Shown: one piece after another, positions 30,041 through 39,544 of the stretch
How positions within the stretch are numbered: the first letter of the stretch is position 1
Layout: every line of letters starts with the position of its first letter
Assembly: GCF_000023845.1 (NCBI RefSeq)
Contig: NC_013170.1
Location: forward strand, 1,218,501 to 1,282,500
Reading direction: 5' to 3'
DNA length: 64,000 bases
Source: Cryptobacterium curtum DSM 15641
GTDB taxonomy: Bacteria > Actinomycetota > Coriobacteriia > Coriobacteriales > Eggerthellaceae
The notes under the pieces: model-generated
Told to the model about the DNA's origin: nothing
Databases searched by the model: none
What the model saw: only the letters and a program-made list of their open reading frames with translations
Position numbers and translations under genes: made by a program

Positions 30041-30955
30041 CTAAATTTCCCAGCTGGCTTTCGCGCGTTTCGAGGGGCGTACGTTCACTTCCACGCCCTT
30101 TACCGTCACACGGGAATGGGCCGGAATAGATTCGGTTACAAACGCACCGCCTGCAATGACGGTATCTTCACCGATAACCGTTTCTCCGCCGAGCACGCTC
30201 GCACCCGAATAAATGGTTACGTCGTCGCAAATCGTAGGATGACGCTTAACCCCGCGCAAGCCCTGCCCCGCCCGTGTCGACAGCGCGCCGAGCGTGACAC
30301 CCTGATAGATCTTGACATGCTTGCCAATAGTGGTGGTTTCACCAATAACTACGCCAGTTGCATGGTCGATAAAGAAGTATTCATCGATCGTCGCGCCCGC
30401 ATTGATGTCGACCCCGGAATGAACATGCGCATACTCACTCATGATGCGGGGAATCAGTGGGACATCCTGTACATAAAGGCAGTGCGCAATACGGTAAACA
30501 AAAATAGCGAAGAAGCCCGGATAACTAAAGATGATTTCTTCTTTACTCTGAGCTGCAGGATCACCGTCAAAAGCTGCCTGCACATCGGTTAGCAGGATGC
30601 GCTGCACCTCGGGTAAGCTTTCCATAAAACGCAGAATGATACTATCAACATGCTGTGCCAGTTCGTCGGCGGGCATATCTGATTCTCTGAACAGCAGTGC
30701 TTCGCGCACTTGCTCGCGTAGGTTATCTTCAATGTGCGATAACGCCTGACCGATAAAGTATTCGGGGCGGCGCGTTGAAGCACCGTCATCGCTGAAATAA
30801 CGAGGAAACAGCACGACGCGCAGATCCTTGATGATCTCAATGATGGCACGACGGCTGGGAAAATGGCGCCCTTCGCAATTGAAGCAAATCTCAGGCGAGG
30901 TGTAGTTTTGGGCAATACCCGCCACAATGGCGTCCATTTTATCGTTGTTGATCAC
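30041..30955 (-). CDS. cysE: Serine O-acetyltransferase, EpsC type
   Basis: Acetylates L-serine for cysteine synthesis. The C-terminal left-handed beta-helix is seen as hexapeptide repeats (GATIDEYFFIDHATGVVIGE, GVTLGALS, KRHPTICDDVTIYSGASVLG). IDHATGVVIGET and RHPTI hold the catalytic histidines. The N-terminal helical domain includes LRVVLFPRYF, as in the longer EpsC-type enzymes. Length is 304 residues. The start is GTG 30955 with GGAGA upstream; ATG 30937 is the alternative. A 436-base leader precedes it. Confidence 0.92.
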   Translation of the reverse strand: MINNDKMDAIVAGIAQNYTSPEICFNCEGRHFPSRRAIIEIIKDLRVVLFPRYFSDDGASTRRPEYFIGQALSHIEDNLREQVREALLFRESDMPADELAQHVDSIILRFMESLPEVQRILLTDVQAAFDGDPAAQSKEEIIFSYPGFFAIFVYRIAHCLYVQDVPLIPRIMSEYAHVHSGVDINAGATIDEYFFIDHATGVVIGETTTIGKHVKIYQGVTLGALSTRAGQGLRGVKRHPTICDDVTIYSGASVLGGETVIGEDTVIAGGAFVTESIPAHSRVTVKGVEVNVRPSKRAKASWEI

Positions 30956-31391
30956 GATCTCTCCGATCCCTGCAATACAGCCGCGCGTCCTCCTTCATAA
31001 ACGCGTTGTCATCACAGTTGCAGGAGGAAACCTCCATAAAAAGGAGCTGCCACCTACCCCGCTGATGTACAAACACGAATGCGCGTGCGAAAACCATTTT
31101 AGCCTAGCCCGTAGTCGAGTACCATATCCTAGCTGGACACCGGGATTTATAAGGGACTAAGAAAAATCCTGACGAACAACTGCTATATCAAACACACAGA
31201 TACCAGATACGAAAGTACATATACGCGACGCTCAGCCAACAAAGTATACGCACCACGCTCACGAAATCCTTAACCCACTTATCGAACACCTAGTTATTAG
31301 AGCGCGGTAATGCACCACGTTTACGACATTTGAGCCGACATTTGGGCCAATAGCACAATAACAACAGTCACTAGCGAACGCCAGATTTGAG
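30956..31391 (-). other. Long untranslated leader region of cysE
   Basis: About 436 bases without a credible gene. Read on the minus strand it contains GGAGG-TTT-CCTCC (around 31021-31036), flanked by GCAG and CTGC, and just before it AGGTGGCAGC. The last faintly recalls a T-box antiterminator but does not match its full consensus. The region may hold a structured regulatory leader, but I cannot assign a known class. Confidence 0.35.
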
Positions 31392-32840
31392 CTAGCGCGA
31401 CGACGTAGCTCCGTTGCGATGATGGGCACGACGCCGTTTTTCAAGTGCTTCCATCTGCACACGCGCCGCCTCATCTTCTTCATCCTGCAGCCGCTTATTT
31501 TCGGCGAAGTCAGCACGAATCTTATCGCGGTCACACAGCAACACATATAACGCCGAGCCGGCTACCAACCCAACGCCTCCGCCCCGAGCCAGGATGAATC
31601 CTGCCATCATGCCGGCAATACCCTGGTCGAGTTTGTCGCGCGCCAAATCGAAACAGATCTGAGCGCAGACAAACCCTTGAATACACAACACCACAACCAG
31701 CATGGCAGATGCCGCTGCAGCCGCTGCTTCATACAGCGGAAAGATAAACAGACCAACCACGGTAAAAATAAGGTTAGTGCCCGATCCATCATAGATGGAA
31801 TCCATTCCAGCACGCCCACCCTGGCGATAACGCTGGTACGTTGCAACGCAATACGGCGCAGACAACGGACCGGCGAGCGCCGGATACGGAGCAAATAGAC
31901 CAAGTATAAGATTACGGATACCACAAATGACGTTTGTGCGGTTGGGGTCAAACTCGATATATTCATCGTCGCGCTGTGCCTGCAGACCAAGCTGCTGTAC
32001 CGTAACGAAATCGCCATAGGCAATTACCCAAGCCACCAGCGCAATAGGTAGCCCAGTAAACCAGGTATGCATATCGGGAAATCCGATGCTAAACGGCGAC
32101 ACAGCGTAATACAGAGCAACAAAATCAGGGAACTTCAGCAGCTGCCCTGAAAAATGGTAGTCAAATTCCCCTGAAACACCGCCCGCAATAAGCATGGCAA
32201 TAACAGCCCAAAGGAATCCGTAGTTACCCAAAATACTGATGAACCGATTCGTTTCGATATGCTTGCGTAAGCGCTTTGAAAACATAAACAAAAAGACAAC
32301 GACAAGGCCCGCTAAACACCCCACCGTCACTGTATCGATCGCCCCACCCTCCTGCAGGCGTGCATATACGGCGTTAACGCCAGCGCCAAGCACGATGCCA
32401 GCCTTGACCGCCGGCGGCATAAGGGTATTTAAGCGCTTCGAGAGTCCGGTAAATCCCAGCACAATAAAGAGAACAGCTAATTCCAGCTGAACGGCAGAAA
32501 GCGCCTGAATACGGGCAATTCCCGAGTCGAACGATTCCAAATGTACGATGATAATTGCCATAGCAGGCGTGATCCACCCACAAATCGACGGCTCGCCAAG
32601 CAGCCAATTGAGCGTGTACATCATGGTTTCAAATACCACGAGTGCCCACGCTGTTTCAGGGTCGAGCCCTAACGTCGTAACGAGCACCGCCAATGCCCCG
32701 TACGAGGTACAAGCATTCATGAGGCCCGTTACGATTTCTGGCGGCGATATCTTGAAATGAATAAACGGCAGACGAATACGAAAAATGCCGACGGGAATAC
32801 ATGGTTGCACGCCACCATAGGAGCGTTTCATAGACGCCAT
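31392..32840 (-). CDS. Predicted multi-pass permease (NCS2/SulP-like fold)
   Basis: A 482-residue integral membrane protein with about 12 hydrophobic segments and a short basic C-terminal tail (EALEKRRRAHHRN). Stretches such as GEPSICGWITPAMAIIIVH and LMPPAVKAGIVLGAGVNAVYARL recall xanthine/uracil or sulfate-type permeases (UraA fold). I cannot name the substrate. GAGGGGG lies just before ATG 32840. It stands alone between cysE and the yhgE pair. Confidence 0.65.
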   Translation of the reverse strand: MASMKRSYGGVQPCIPVGIFRIRLPFIHFKISPPEIVTGLMNACTSYGALAVLVTTLGLDPETAWALVVFETMMYTLNWLLGEPSICGWITPAMAIIIVHLESFDSGIARIQALSAVQLELAVLFIVLGFTGLSKRLNTLMPPAVKAGIVLGAGVNAVYARLQEGGAIDTVTVGCLAGLVVVFLFMFSKRLRKHIETNRFISILGNYGFLWAVIAMLIAGGVSGEFDYHFSGQLLKFPDFVALYYAVSPFSIGFPDMHTWFTGLPIALVAWVIAYGDFVTVQQLGLQAQRDDEYIEFDPNRTNVICGIRNLILGLFAPYPALAGPLSAPYCVATYQRYRQGGRAGMDSIYDGSGTNLIFTVVGLFIFPLYEAAAAAASAMLVVVLCIQGFVCAQICFDLARDKLDQGIAGMMAGFILARGGGVGLVAGSALYVLLCDRDKIRADFAENKRLQDEEDEAARVQMEALEKRRRAHHRNGATSSR

Positions 32841-32997
32841 GCAACCCCCTCACGCAGTCGTCTTGCTGGATAGTGTTAACTTAGCAAACCGCACGTATAA
32901 CGCGATGGATCAAAAATGAAAATCCATCCATCTTATTTGGTTTTGAATGAATCAAGAGAAAAGCAGTGATTACTTCTGATGAATAGAGCCACCACTC

Positions 32998-35172
32998 CTA
33001 CATCAGCTTCGTTTCCTCTAGCTTGCGCCGCAGCATCTGGTTTGATTGCGCAATCGGCTTGCGAATAATCAAACCCAGCAGCAAGGAAAGCGCCACCAAA
33101 CTTGAAACCGCCAAAAGACCCGAGACATATTCCATTCCATAGATACCCGCCACACACGACTGCATCGCGCGCATGCCATGGACAAACGGCAGCCACGGAT
33201 AGATGTCCTGGAAAATGGTATCGGACATCTCTATGGGAAAGATGCCACCCGAACCAGCCACTTGCATAACAAGCAAGATGACCGAAATCGCCTTACCGAC
33301 ATTACCAAACGAAACCACTAACGTATAGATGAAGAAGCAGAACATCTGCCCAATCAGCACGCCAGCAAGCACAAAGAGAACCGGGTGCACGCACTGTATT
33401 TTCAAGAAGAATAGATCTCCTAGGCACACCACTAAACTCTGTCCCAAACCCAAAAGCGAAAAGATGCCAAATCGCCCAAAGAACTCCTCGCGCGGCTTCA
33501 GCTTAGGATATTGAGCGCGGCGGCTTTCGTTTAGGTGCCCTTCAAGCATAACGACCAAAATAACGGCCCCGACCCACAAGGTGAGCATTGTGTAGAACGA
33601 TGACATTGATGACCCGTTGTTTTCCACGGGAAATATGCCCTGGCGCTCCATGGAAATCGGGGAAGCTAAGTAATCGGCAAGCGACGTCGTATCGCCATCA
33701 ATAATGGCTTTGATTTTGTCAACGTCGCCCGATGCAAGGGCGTCGGAGAGTTTTTCTTTTACCTCTTTCAGATAATCAGCCGATCCGTCAAGTTCCTTGG
33801 CTGCTTGATCAAGCTGCTCTTGGGCAGAGGCTAGTCGTGCTGAAAGCGAATCGGTTGCATCAGAAAGAGATGCCATGGTTGCATCCAAGTCCGACGATAT
33901 CGTTTGCGCGCTACCCGATACCTGCGCAAGCGACTGCTTCAACTGGCCAACTGACGACGTGAGATCGCCATTGTAGTCGGTTTTCGCTGCGTTAATTCCC
34001 TGCTTTGCCTGTGCTATCAGATCGGCCACCTGTTGACGGCGCGTGGAAGAATCAGACACGCCTGAATCAATTGAATCGGCTGTGTCCGCAAGATTCTGCG
34101 CAAGATCCCCTTGGATTCTCGAAGCTTCTCGTATCTGAGTGATCACCGCATCAAACGCATGACCAGTGTTCACCGATTCAAGTGCAGTAGCAAGCGAATC
34201 GTATGACTGCTTGATCACAAGAACCCTGTTGGCAAGCGTACGCAACTGCGCCGATGCAGTCTGTGAAGAATCGCCAATGGCATCAAAAGCCTGATTAGCC
34301 TGGCCGCCCAGAGAATCAAAACTCTCTGCACTCTTGGAGAGTGCCTGACTCACGGCATCAACTGACCCCTCTAAGGATGACGCCGTTGACGAAAGCGAAT
34401 CTTCGGATGACGAAATAGCGTTCTGCATTCGTGTTGACGAATCTGAAGCGGAGTCCATCACCGATGCCGACGAGTCAACAAGCGAACGCGTTGCACCCAT
34501 GACCCGAGAGAAAGATCGGATACGGTCAGCCGCATCGTGAATGTCAGACGAAGCAGTATCGATGCTATTCCCCATGCGTTCAATATAAGAAGCCAGCTGA
34601 TCACTCTGACTGAAATCGACAAGGTCAGATGACAACGAAAGCGCCACTTCACTGACCGTGCTTGTAAACTGCTCGCGAATACTTTCTTGAATGACCCCTG
34701 CACCGGCATCAGTAATACGTGGTGCAATAGGATTTTCTTTTTCGTTGGTGTAGTAAATGATGCTCGAATGTTCAACGTTGGGAGAAAACAGCGACATAAG
34801 ATCTGCCGAAAACGACGAGGGTATAACCAGTGCCGCATAGTAGCGACCCGACCGTACCCCTTCCATGGCGGTGTCGTTATCGACAAATTCCCAGCTAAAA
34901 CTATCATTTGCCCGCAACGACGAAACAACGGAATCGCCCGTGTTTACCCGAAGAGGTAAAAAATCGCCCTTGTAGCCTTCGTCGTCGTTGACCACAGCAA
35001 CCTTGAGCCCTTGCGTATTGTTATACGGATCCCAGCTTGCCGCCGTATTGAGCCAGGCATACATAACGGGAAGCAGAATAAGACCAACTAAAATGAGGGT
35101 AGAAATAGGGCTGTGCAGACCAAGACGCAAATCATCGACAAACATGCGGAACACATTTCTCATCGAAATCAC
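32998..35172 (-). CDS. YhgE/Pip-family membrane protein (second of pair)
   Basis: An N-terminal membrane segment is followed by LPVMYAWLNTAASWDPYNNT and VAVVNDDEGYKG, the YhgE/Pip N-terminal signature. A long extracytoplasmic helical region (about 170-500) is rich in Ser, Ala and Asp. Then come FPVENNGSSMSSFY and five or six C-terminal membrane segments as in ABC-2-type permeases. The start is GTG 35172, overlapping the stop of the partner as GTGA. Relatives serve as phage-infection proteins or in type VII secretion; the function here is unknown. Confidence 0.87.
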   Translation of the reverse strand: MISMRNVFRMFVDDLRLGLHSPISTLILVGLILLPVMYAWLNTAASWDPYNNTQGLKVAVVNDDEGYKGDFLPLRVNTGDSVVSSLRANDSFSWEFVDNDTAMEGVRSGRYYAALVIPSSFSADLMSLFSPNVEHSSIIYYTNEKENPIAPRITDAGAGVIQESIREQFTSTVSEVALSLSSDLVDFSQSDQLASYIERMGNSIDTASSDIHDAADRIRSFSRVMGATRSLVDSSASVMDSASDSSTRMQNAISSSEDSLSSTASSLEGSVDAVSQALSKSAESFDSLGGQANQAFDAIGDSSQTASAQLRTLANRVLVIKQSYDSLATALESVNTGHAFDAVITQIREASRIQGDLAQNLADTADSIDSGVSDSSTRRQQVADLIAQAKQGINAAKTDYNGDLTSSVGQLKQSLAQVSGSAQTISSDLDATMASLSDATDSLSARLASAQEQLDQAAKELDGSADYLKEVKEKLSDALASGDVDKIKAIIDGDTTSLADYLASPISMERQGIFPVENNGSSMSSFYTMLTLWVGAVILVVMLEGHLNESRRAQYPKLKPREEFFGRFGIFSLLGLGQSLVVCLGDLFFLKIQCVHPVLFVLAGVLIGQMFCFFIYTLVVSFGNVGKAISVILLVMQVAGSGGIFPIEMSDTIFQDIYPWLPFVHGMRAMQSCVAGIYGMEYVSGLLAVSSLVALSLLLGLIIRKPIAQSNQMLRRKLEETKLM

Positions 35173-38045
35173 CGCTTTTCCTTATCAATAGACGCGTCCG
35201 AAGCATCGTCTGACGTTTTCGAAGCACCATCTGAAGTGCTGTCCGAAGGAGTCTCTGCAGTATCGCTTGAAATGCCGTTCGGCACCTTATGGAAAGTTTC
35301 ATCCGAAGCGTCACTCGCAGCACCATCTAATACTGCATCTGAAGCACCATTTAACGCTTTACTTGGAATATCACTCGAAACATCATTCAAGACCTCGCCC
35401 GAGGAGAGCTCTTCTGTAGCGGCATTCTTCTGAGGTACTTCACGCAAACGGGAAAGTACCGCACGCACATTTTCGGCGTGGTTGGCAGAAAAATCCTTGT
35501 GGCGCAGTGGAGTGTGACCCATCACATCAGCCATCAAATCTTCTCCACTGTGCGCAACCATGCGCACCTGGTTATTCAAGTAATCATGGAAGTACTCGAT
35601 AAGGACCAGCGCCCATCCCAGCAAAACAACCAGCGTGACAAAGCCCACAATCATGAGCACCTTGCCGTTCGGCCCCAGCGAAAATTGGCACATGATAACC
35701 AGAGCAACAAGTGGAAGGACGATTATTGAAATACGACTGATCTGTGCAATAGATGGATAGCGACGGTTGAAGCGCGTCGCACGACCAAGCAAAACGCTTC
35801 GGTATTCGTCGTTGTCCAAAAGAGCACGCACCACGTTGCGCACACGATAACGCGGTTCGCGCAGGCCTTGATCGTCATTGACCATATAGGTCGTTTCGCG
35901 TAATCGTTTGTCAAACAACACGTTCAAATTAAGAACATACGGACGGACAAATAAGCCGATGAGTAGCGAAACCGCCGCGATAAGCAAAAGCACCACTATG
36001 TTGGCGGCATATGCACCGCCGTACATGCCCCCAATTGCCTCGCGCATGGCAGAAATACCATAGGTGAAGGGTAAGAGTGGATGTACCTGTTGGAAAAAGG
36101 ACGGCATCATTTCGATAGGGTACATACCCGACGAACCAGGAATCTGCATGATAAGCAACAGCACAGCAAGCGCCTTGCCAATGTGTTTCAGGGTAATCCC
36201 TAACATGAAAACCACGTTCACAAAGGCAAAACTTGTAACGAGCCCCGCAATAACAAACGATATCGGGTCGACACAGCCAATGCCCAATGCCACATCACCG
36301 ATACAGATAATCGCCGCCTGAACTAAGGAAACTAAAACGAACAGCAGCCAGCGAGCCATATAAGCCTGCACAGCTGTCATCGATTCAAACCCTTTGCGAT
36401 CGACTTCCATCTTAAGAATAGCTATCAACATAAAGCAGCCGACCCAAATAGCCAGATTGGTATAGAACGGGGCAACGGCTGCACCATAATGCTCCACCGG
36501 ATAGAGCACTTCGGTATCAAGGGTAACCGGCGACGACATGAACTCGCCAATGCTTGTTACGTCAAGACCAAGCACCACAGAAAGTTGATCGGCTTCGAGC
36601 GCTGAAGCGATGGCGCGGATATCATCAACAGTGTCGTCAACGTGCTTTTGTACCGCACCAAGAGAACTTTCCGTGTTAGAAAGAGACGCTTGAACCTGGC
36701 TAAAGACACCCTGCGCCTGTGAAAGCAACGAAGAAATTTCTTCCACCTGCGGGCCTAGTCCAGAAACTGCCCCAGAGAGACCGCCCATCGACAGCACGAG
36801 CGAATCAAGCGAACCGCCGATACGCGACGCACTTGCAGCAAGAGCTGTTCCCGTGACCATGATGGATTGAGCACCCGTCTGCACTGTCGTGTTCATAGCA
36901 TTCGAAAGATTCTGCGCAGCAAGAGTAGCACGACCGAGGCTCGTACTGACATTTGAGAGGTTATTGACATGCTGCCTGAGCGTATCGTTATGGGATTGCA
37001 AACGCGCAATCGTATTGAGCGCGGTAGTCTTCGCGCTGCCCGCCGGCAGTGCCGCAGCGGCATCTTGCAACTGACTAATAATCTGGTCGTTCTGCGCGAT
37101 AACCCCTTGAAGACGGGTAAGCACACTATCCACGTCAGCCTTCGCCACCATAATGCGTCCAACAGCATCGTTAACCTGGCTATTTACCTGCGAAGAAGTA
37201 CTCCCTATAAGCGCACCACTCTGGGTAAGGGTCCCTGCGAGCGATGAACTGAAGCCATCCGATGAAGTGCGTACCTGAGAAAGAACGCGCGCTGCATCAT
37301 CGATAGACGTTGATGCCTGCGGCACGGCAGTTTCAAGCACATCGAGCGTTTCTTGAGCATTGTCAACGACATGCGACCACGAGTCGATAGACTGCGAAAC
37401 GTCCTGTAGCGTATCGATGATTTGAGCCACCTGTTCATTTGCCCCAGTGACCGTTTGAGAAAGACGCCCATCAGCTGTATCAATCTGGCTTTCAATGTCG
37501 CCAGCTCGGTCTTTCAACAAACCGATAAGCGCTTCGGATACCGCTTTTGAAAAGGCTTCCTCTACCTGACGCTCGATTGCCGTTGATCCAGCATCGGTTA
37601 CTTTTACAGCGGTTGAACTGTACTTTTCATTGACGTAGTAATCGATATGTGGCTCATGTCGGTCGCCCGACAGTGCGCTGGTAAAGTCAGCAGAAAGCGA
37701 CGAGGGGATCACAAAGGCAGCGTAATAGCGTCCTGACTTAACTCCGTCTATCGCTTCACCTTTTGAAACAAATTCCCAGCTAAACTGACTGTTTTGTGAT
37801 AACTGATCAACTATTTGACCGCCGACGTCGACCGATCCCATCCCTTCGACCGTTGTCGGAACGTCTTCGTTAGCGACGGCAATATGCAGTCCATTGGTAT
37901 GTTCGTAAGGGTCCCAGTTTGCTTCAATGCAATACCATGCATACAATGCCGGCAGAACCGACATTGCCACAATAACCACCAGGGCAAACGGATTTTTTAT
38001 TAGACGCACTATGTCACGCTGAAAAATGCGCAGCACCGTACCCAC
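35169..38045 (-). CDS. YhgE/Pip-family membrane protein (first of pair, long)
   Basis: A paralogue of the next gene. It shows LPALYAWYCIEANWDPYEHT, a helical external domain of about 350 residues, YPVEHYGAAVAPFY and a C-terminal six-segment membrane domain, then a cytoplasmic extension. The last about 85 residues are low-complexity (Ser, Asp, Ala, Thr), coded by degenerate 15-base repeats related to GAAGCACCATCTGAA on the plus strand. At 958 residues it is longer than usual. The start is GTG 38045 after AAAGGG. The two overlapping genes probably form a heteromeric complex. Confidence 0.87.
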   Translation of the reverse strand: MGTVLRIFQRDIVRLIKNPFALVVIVAMSVLPALYAWYCIEANWDPYEHTNGLHIAVANEDVPTTVEGMGSVDVGGQIVDQLSQNSQFSWEFVSKGEAIDGVKSGRYYAAFVIPSSLSADFTSALSGDRHEPHIDYYVNEKYSSTAVKVTDAGSTAIERQVEEAFSKAVSEALIGLLKDRAGDIESQIDTADGRLSQTVTGANEQVAQIIDTLQDVSQSIDSWSHVVDNAQETLDVLETAVPQASTSIDDAARVLSQVRTSSDGFSSSLAGTLTQSGALIGSTSSQVNSQVNDAVGRIMVAKADVDSVLTRLQGVIAQNDQIISQLQDAAAALPAGSAKTTALNTIARLQSHNDTLRQHVNNLSNVSTSLGRATLAAQNLSNAMNTTVQTGAQSIMVTGTALAASASRIGGSLDSLVLSMGGLSGAVSGLGPQVEEISSLLSQAQGVFSQVQASLSNTESSLGAVQKHVDDTVDDIRAIASALEADQLSVVLGLDVTSIGEFMSSPVTLDTEVLYPVEHYGAAVAPFYTNLAIWVGCFMLIAILKMEVDRKGFESMTAVQAYMARWLLFVLVSLVQAAIICIGDVALGIGCVDPISFVIAGLVTSFAFVNVVFMLGITLKHIGKALAVLLLIMQIPGSSGMYPIEMMPSFFQQVHPLLPFTYGISAMREAIGGMYGGAYAANIVVLLLIAAVSLLIGLFVRPYVLNLNVLFDKRLRETTYMVNDDQGLREPRYRVRNVVRALLDNDEYRSVLLGRATRFNRRYPSIAQISRISIIVLPLVALVIMCQFSLGPNGKVLMIVGFVTLVVLLGWALVLIEYFHDYLNNQVRMVAHSGEDLMADVMGHTPLRHKDFSANHAENVRAVLSRLREVPQKNAATEELSSGEVLNDVSSDIPSKALNGASDAVLDGAASDASDETFHKVPNGISSDTAETPSDSTSDGASKTSDDASDASIDKEKR

Positions 38046-38093
38046 AGATATTCCCTTTCAAGGGAGCGTTAAAGCCCCACAGTCAAACAAAGC

Positions 38094-38119
38094 AGACGCG
38101 CTCAGGTAAGAGCGCGTCT
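38094..38119 (-). terminator. Terminator of the Trm9-like methyltransferase gene
   Basis: AGACGCGCTC (38094-38103) and GAGCGCGTCT (38110-38119) form a perfect 10-bp stem with a 6-base loop. On the minus strand it is followed by GCTTTGTTTG. It lies between the methyltransferase gene and the yhgE pair. Confidence 0.75.
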
Positions 38120-38206
38120 TGGATAGCGCCCTATTATAGGGGGATTATCAGCCAAAAAAGAAGAATGACGCGCGTTTCCAACAGAGACCACAAAGCGGCG
38201 TCTGGT

Positions 38207-39226
38207 TTATCCTCGATTAGTAGCAAGATGGGGTAAAACCGCATTACTTTTCAGGGGCAGATTCCCAGCAGATTCCCGTCTGAAAACGAGATATCGATTG
38301 GTCTTGTTATCAAGCCCATCAGCAGTAAAGTTTGCGATTAAGCGCCCTTCGTTTGCAACGGCATCAACAAGCATGCACGCTTCTTCATTGGAAAAATGAT
38401 GGCAGTAGCGCCATACATCGTGCTGATCTTGCCACCCCAAAAGAAAGTCGCCTTCTTCAAGCGAGGATGGATCGACTCCACGGTGCACAAGAGCCTTCTG
38501 GGCAGCGGGCCAGCATGATCGGACTTTACGAGCCAGACGCGCATCTTCCATGAAACGCCATAGCGATACCGCCACATAACCGCCCGGCTCAGCAGCCTGT
38601 ATAAGCGCTCGCAGAAAAGCAATCCGATTTTCCAATGCTGGAATATGATGCATAAACCCGAATGAAACAACCAAACCGCTCAAAGGGATGGCGCCAAACA
38701 GCGCTTGCTCTGGCGCCTGCTCTAGCGACGGCTCGCCCCCGCGGTGTTGGTTATCAGATAGTACCTGATCGTGAGTATATCTCGTACAGGGCTGCTGCTG
38801 GGACACCTGCTTTGCAGAAATCTGCTTCTGTAAGTCTGCTTCGCGAAGAGCCAAAAGTGCTGCCATCAGATCACACTTGTGAAACACAAGGGAAGCAACA
38901 CGACGATCCACTTGAGGAAGCAAACTGTCACAATTGTCGAACGCATGAAACTCAAAACAGGCATGCGGGAATCGATCCTGTAAAAACGACTCAAACCGCA
39001 AATTGCCACACGCAGCATCAAGCACGATAGTCTGATATGCAGGGTCGCCTACCGAAGAAGGACAATCGGCTTCTGAGGTGGCAGACCAGGCTCCTTCTTG
39101 CAATATATCGGTCAGTGTTATCCATCCGTGCCAAGGAGCCTGACGCGTTGCCGAAAAGGAATCGGCCACCGTACGATAAAACTCACTATTCAGCTGAGCG
39201 AGTGTCCGAGCTGTCTGCTGATCCAT
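38207..39226 (-). CDS. Trm9/ALKBH8-like tRNA wobble-uridine methyltransferase (predicted)
   Basis: A class I SAM methyltransferase. Its N-terminal FYRTVADSFSATRQAPW closely follows the Trm9/ALKBH8 hallmark (F-Y-x(5)-F-S-x-T-R-x-x-P-W). Next are the SAM motif LDAACGNLRF, FGFMHHIP, the post-motif GGYVAVSLWRF and a C-terminal WRYCHHFSNEE, like the R-Y-Y-H region of Trm9. In eukaryotes Trm9 methylates the carboxymethyl group that Elp3 places on uridine 34. Here an Elp3 gene is divergent next door. About 50 residues (near 145-195) are a Gln/Ser-rich insert. ATG 39226 has GGGAGGAGG upstream; 39271 would add 15 residues. A generic methyltransferase is the alternative. Confidence 0.72.
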   Translation of the reverse strand: MDQQTARTLAQLNSEFYRTVADSFSATRQAPWHGWITLTDILQEGAWSATSEADCPSSVGDPAYQTIVLDAACGNLRFESFLQDRFPHACFEFHAFDNCDSLLPQVDRRVASLVFHKCDLMAALLALREADLQKQISAKQVSQQQPCTRYTHDQVLSDNQHRGGEPSLEQAPEQALFGAIPLSGLVVSFGFMHHIPALENRIAFLRALIQAAEPGGYVAVSLWRFMEDARLARKVRSCWPAAQKALVHRGVDPSSLEEGDFLLGWQDQHDVWRYCHHFSNEEACMLVDAVANEGRLIANFTADGLDNKTNRYLVFRRESAGNLPLKSNAVLPHLATNRG

Positions 39227-39544
39227 CGAAGACGCACCTCCTCCCTTTTTGCACGGCGATAACACCAACACCAGTTGCTCAAACGCGATCCTATCATGCT
39301 TGAGCGCAGCTGCACATGCTTAGTACGCTCTTACGTGGCCATTATCTTTGCATATGTCTCCGTATGCCGCAGGATTCTGCTGCTTCGTCATACTTGGAGG
39401 GCAACCGCACAGACGTTGACACACAGCACTCAACTTGTTGCTGTTCAGTCTGTCACTTGTTCATTCTGCCGCTCGTCCATTTAGCAACTCCCCACCACGC
39501 GGTGTGATGAAAATCACCGCGTAATAGGCTGTCCCGCAGCGAGC
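39227..39544. other. Divergent intergenic region, methyltransferase/elp3
   Basis: About 318 bases between two divergent starts. It holds a perfect hairpin, ACGCGGTG (39497-39504) with CACCGCGT (39515-39522), close to the elp3 start. No gene was seen. It should carry promoters for both genes, which would allow joint control. Confidence 0.5.

Noticed and set aside
30956-31100. T-box riboswitch before cysE
   Set aside because: AGGTGGCAGC matches only part of the AGGGTGGNACCGCG core, and no specifier stem or U-rich terminator could be made out.
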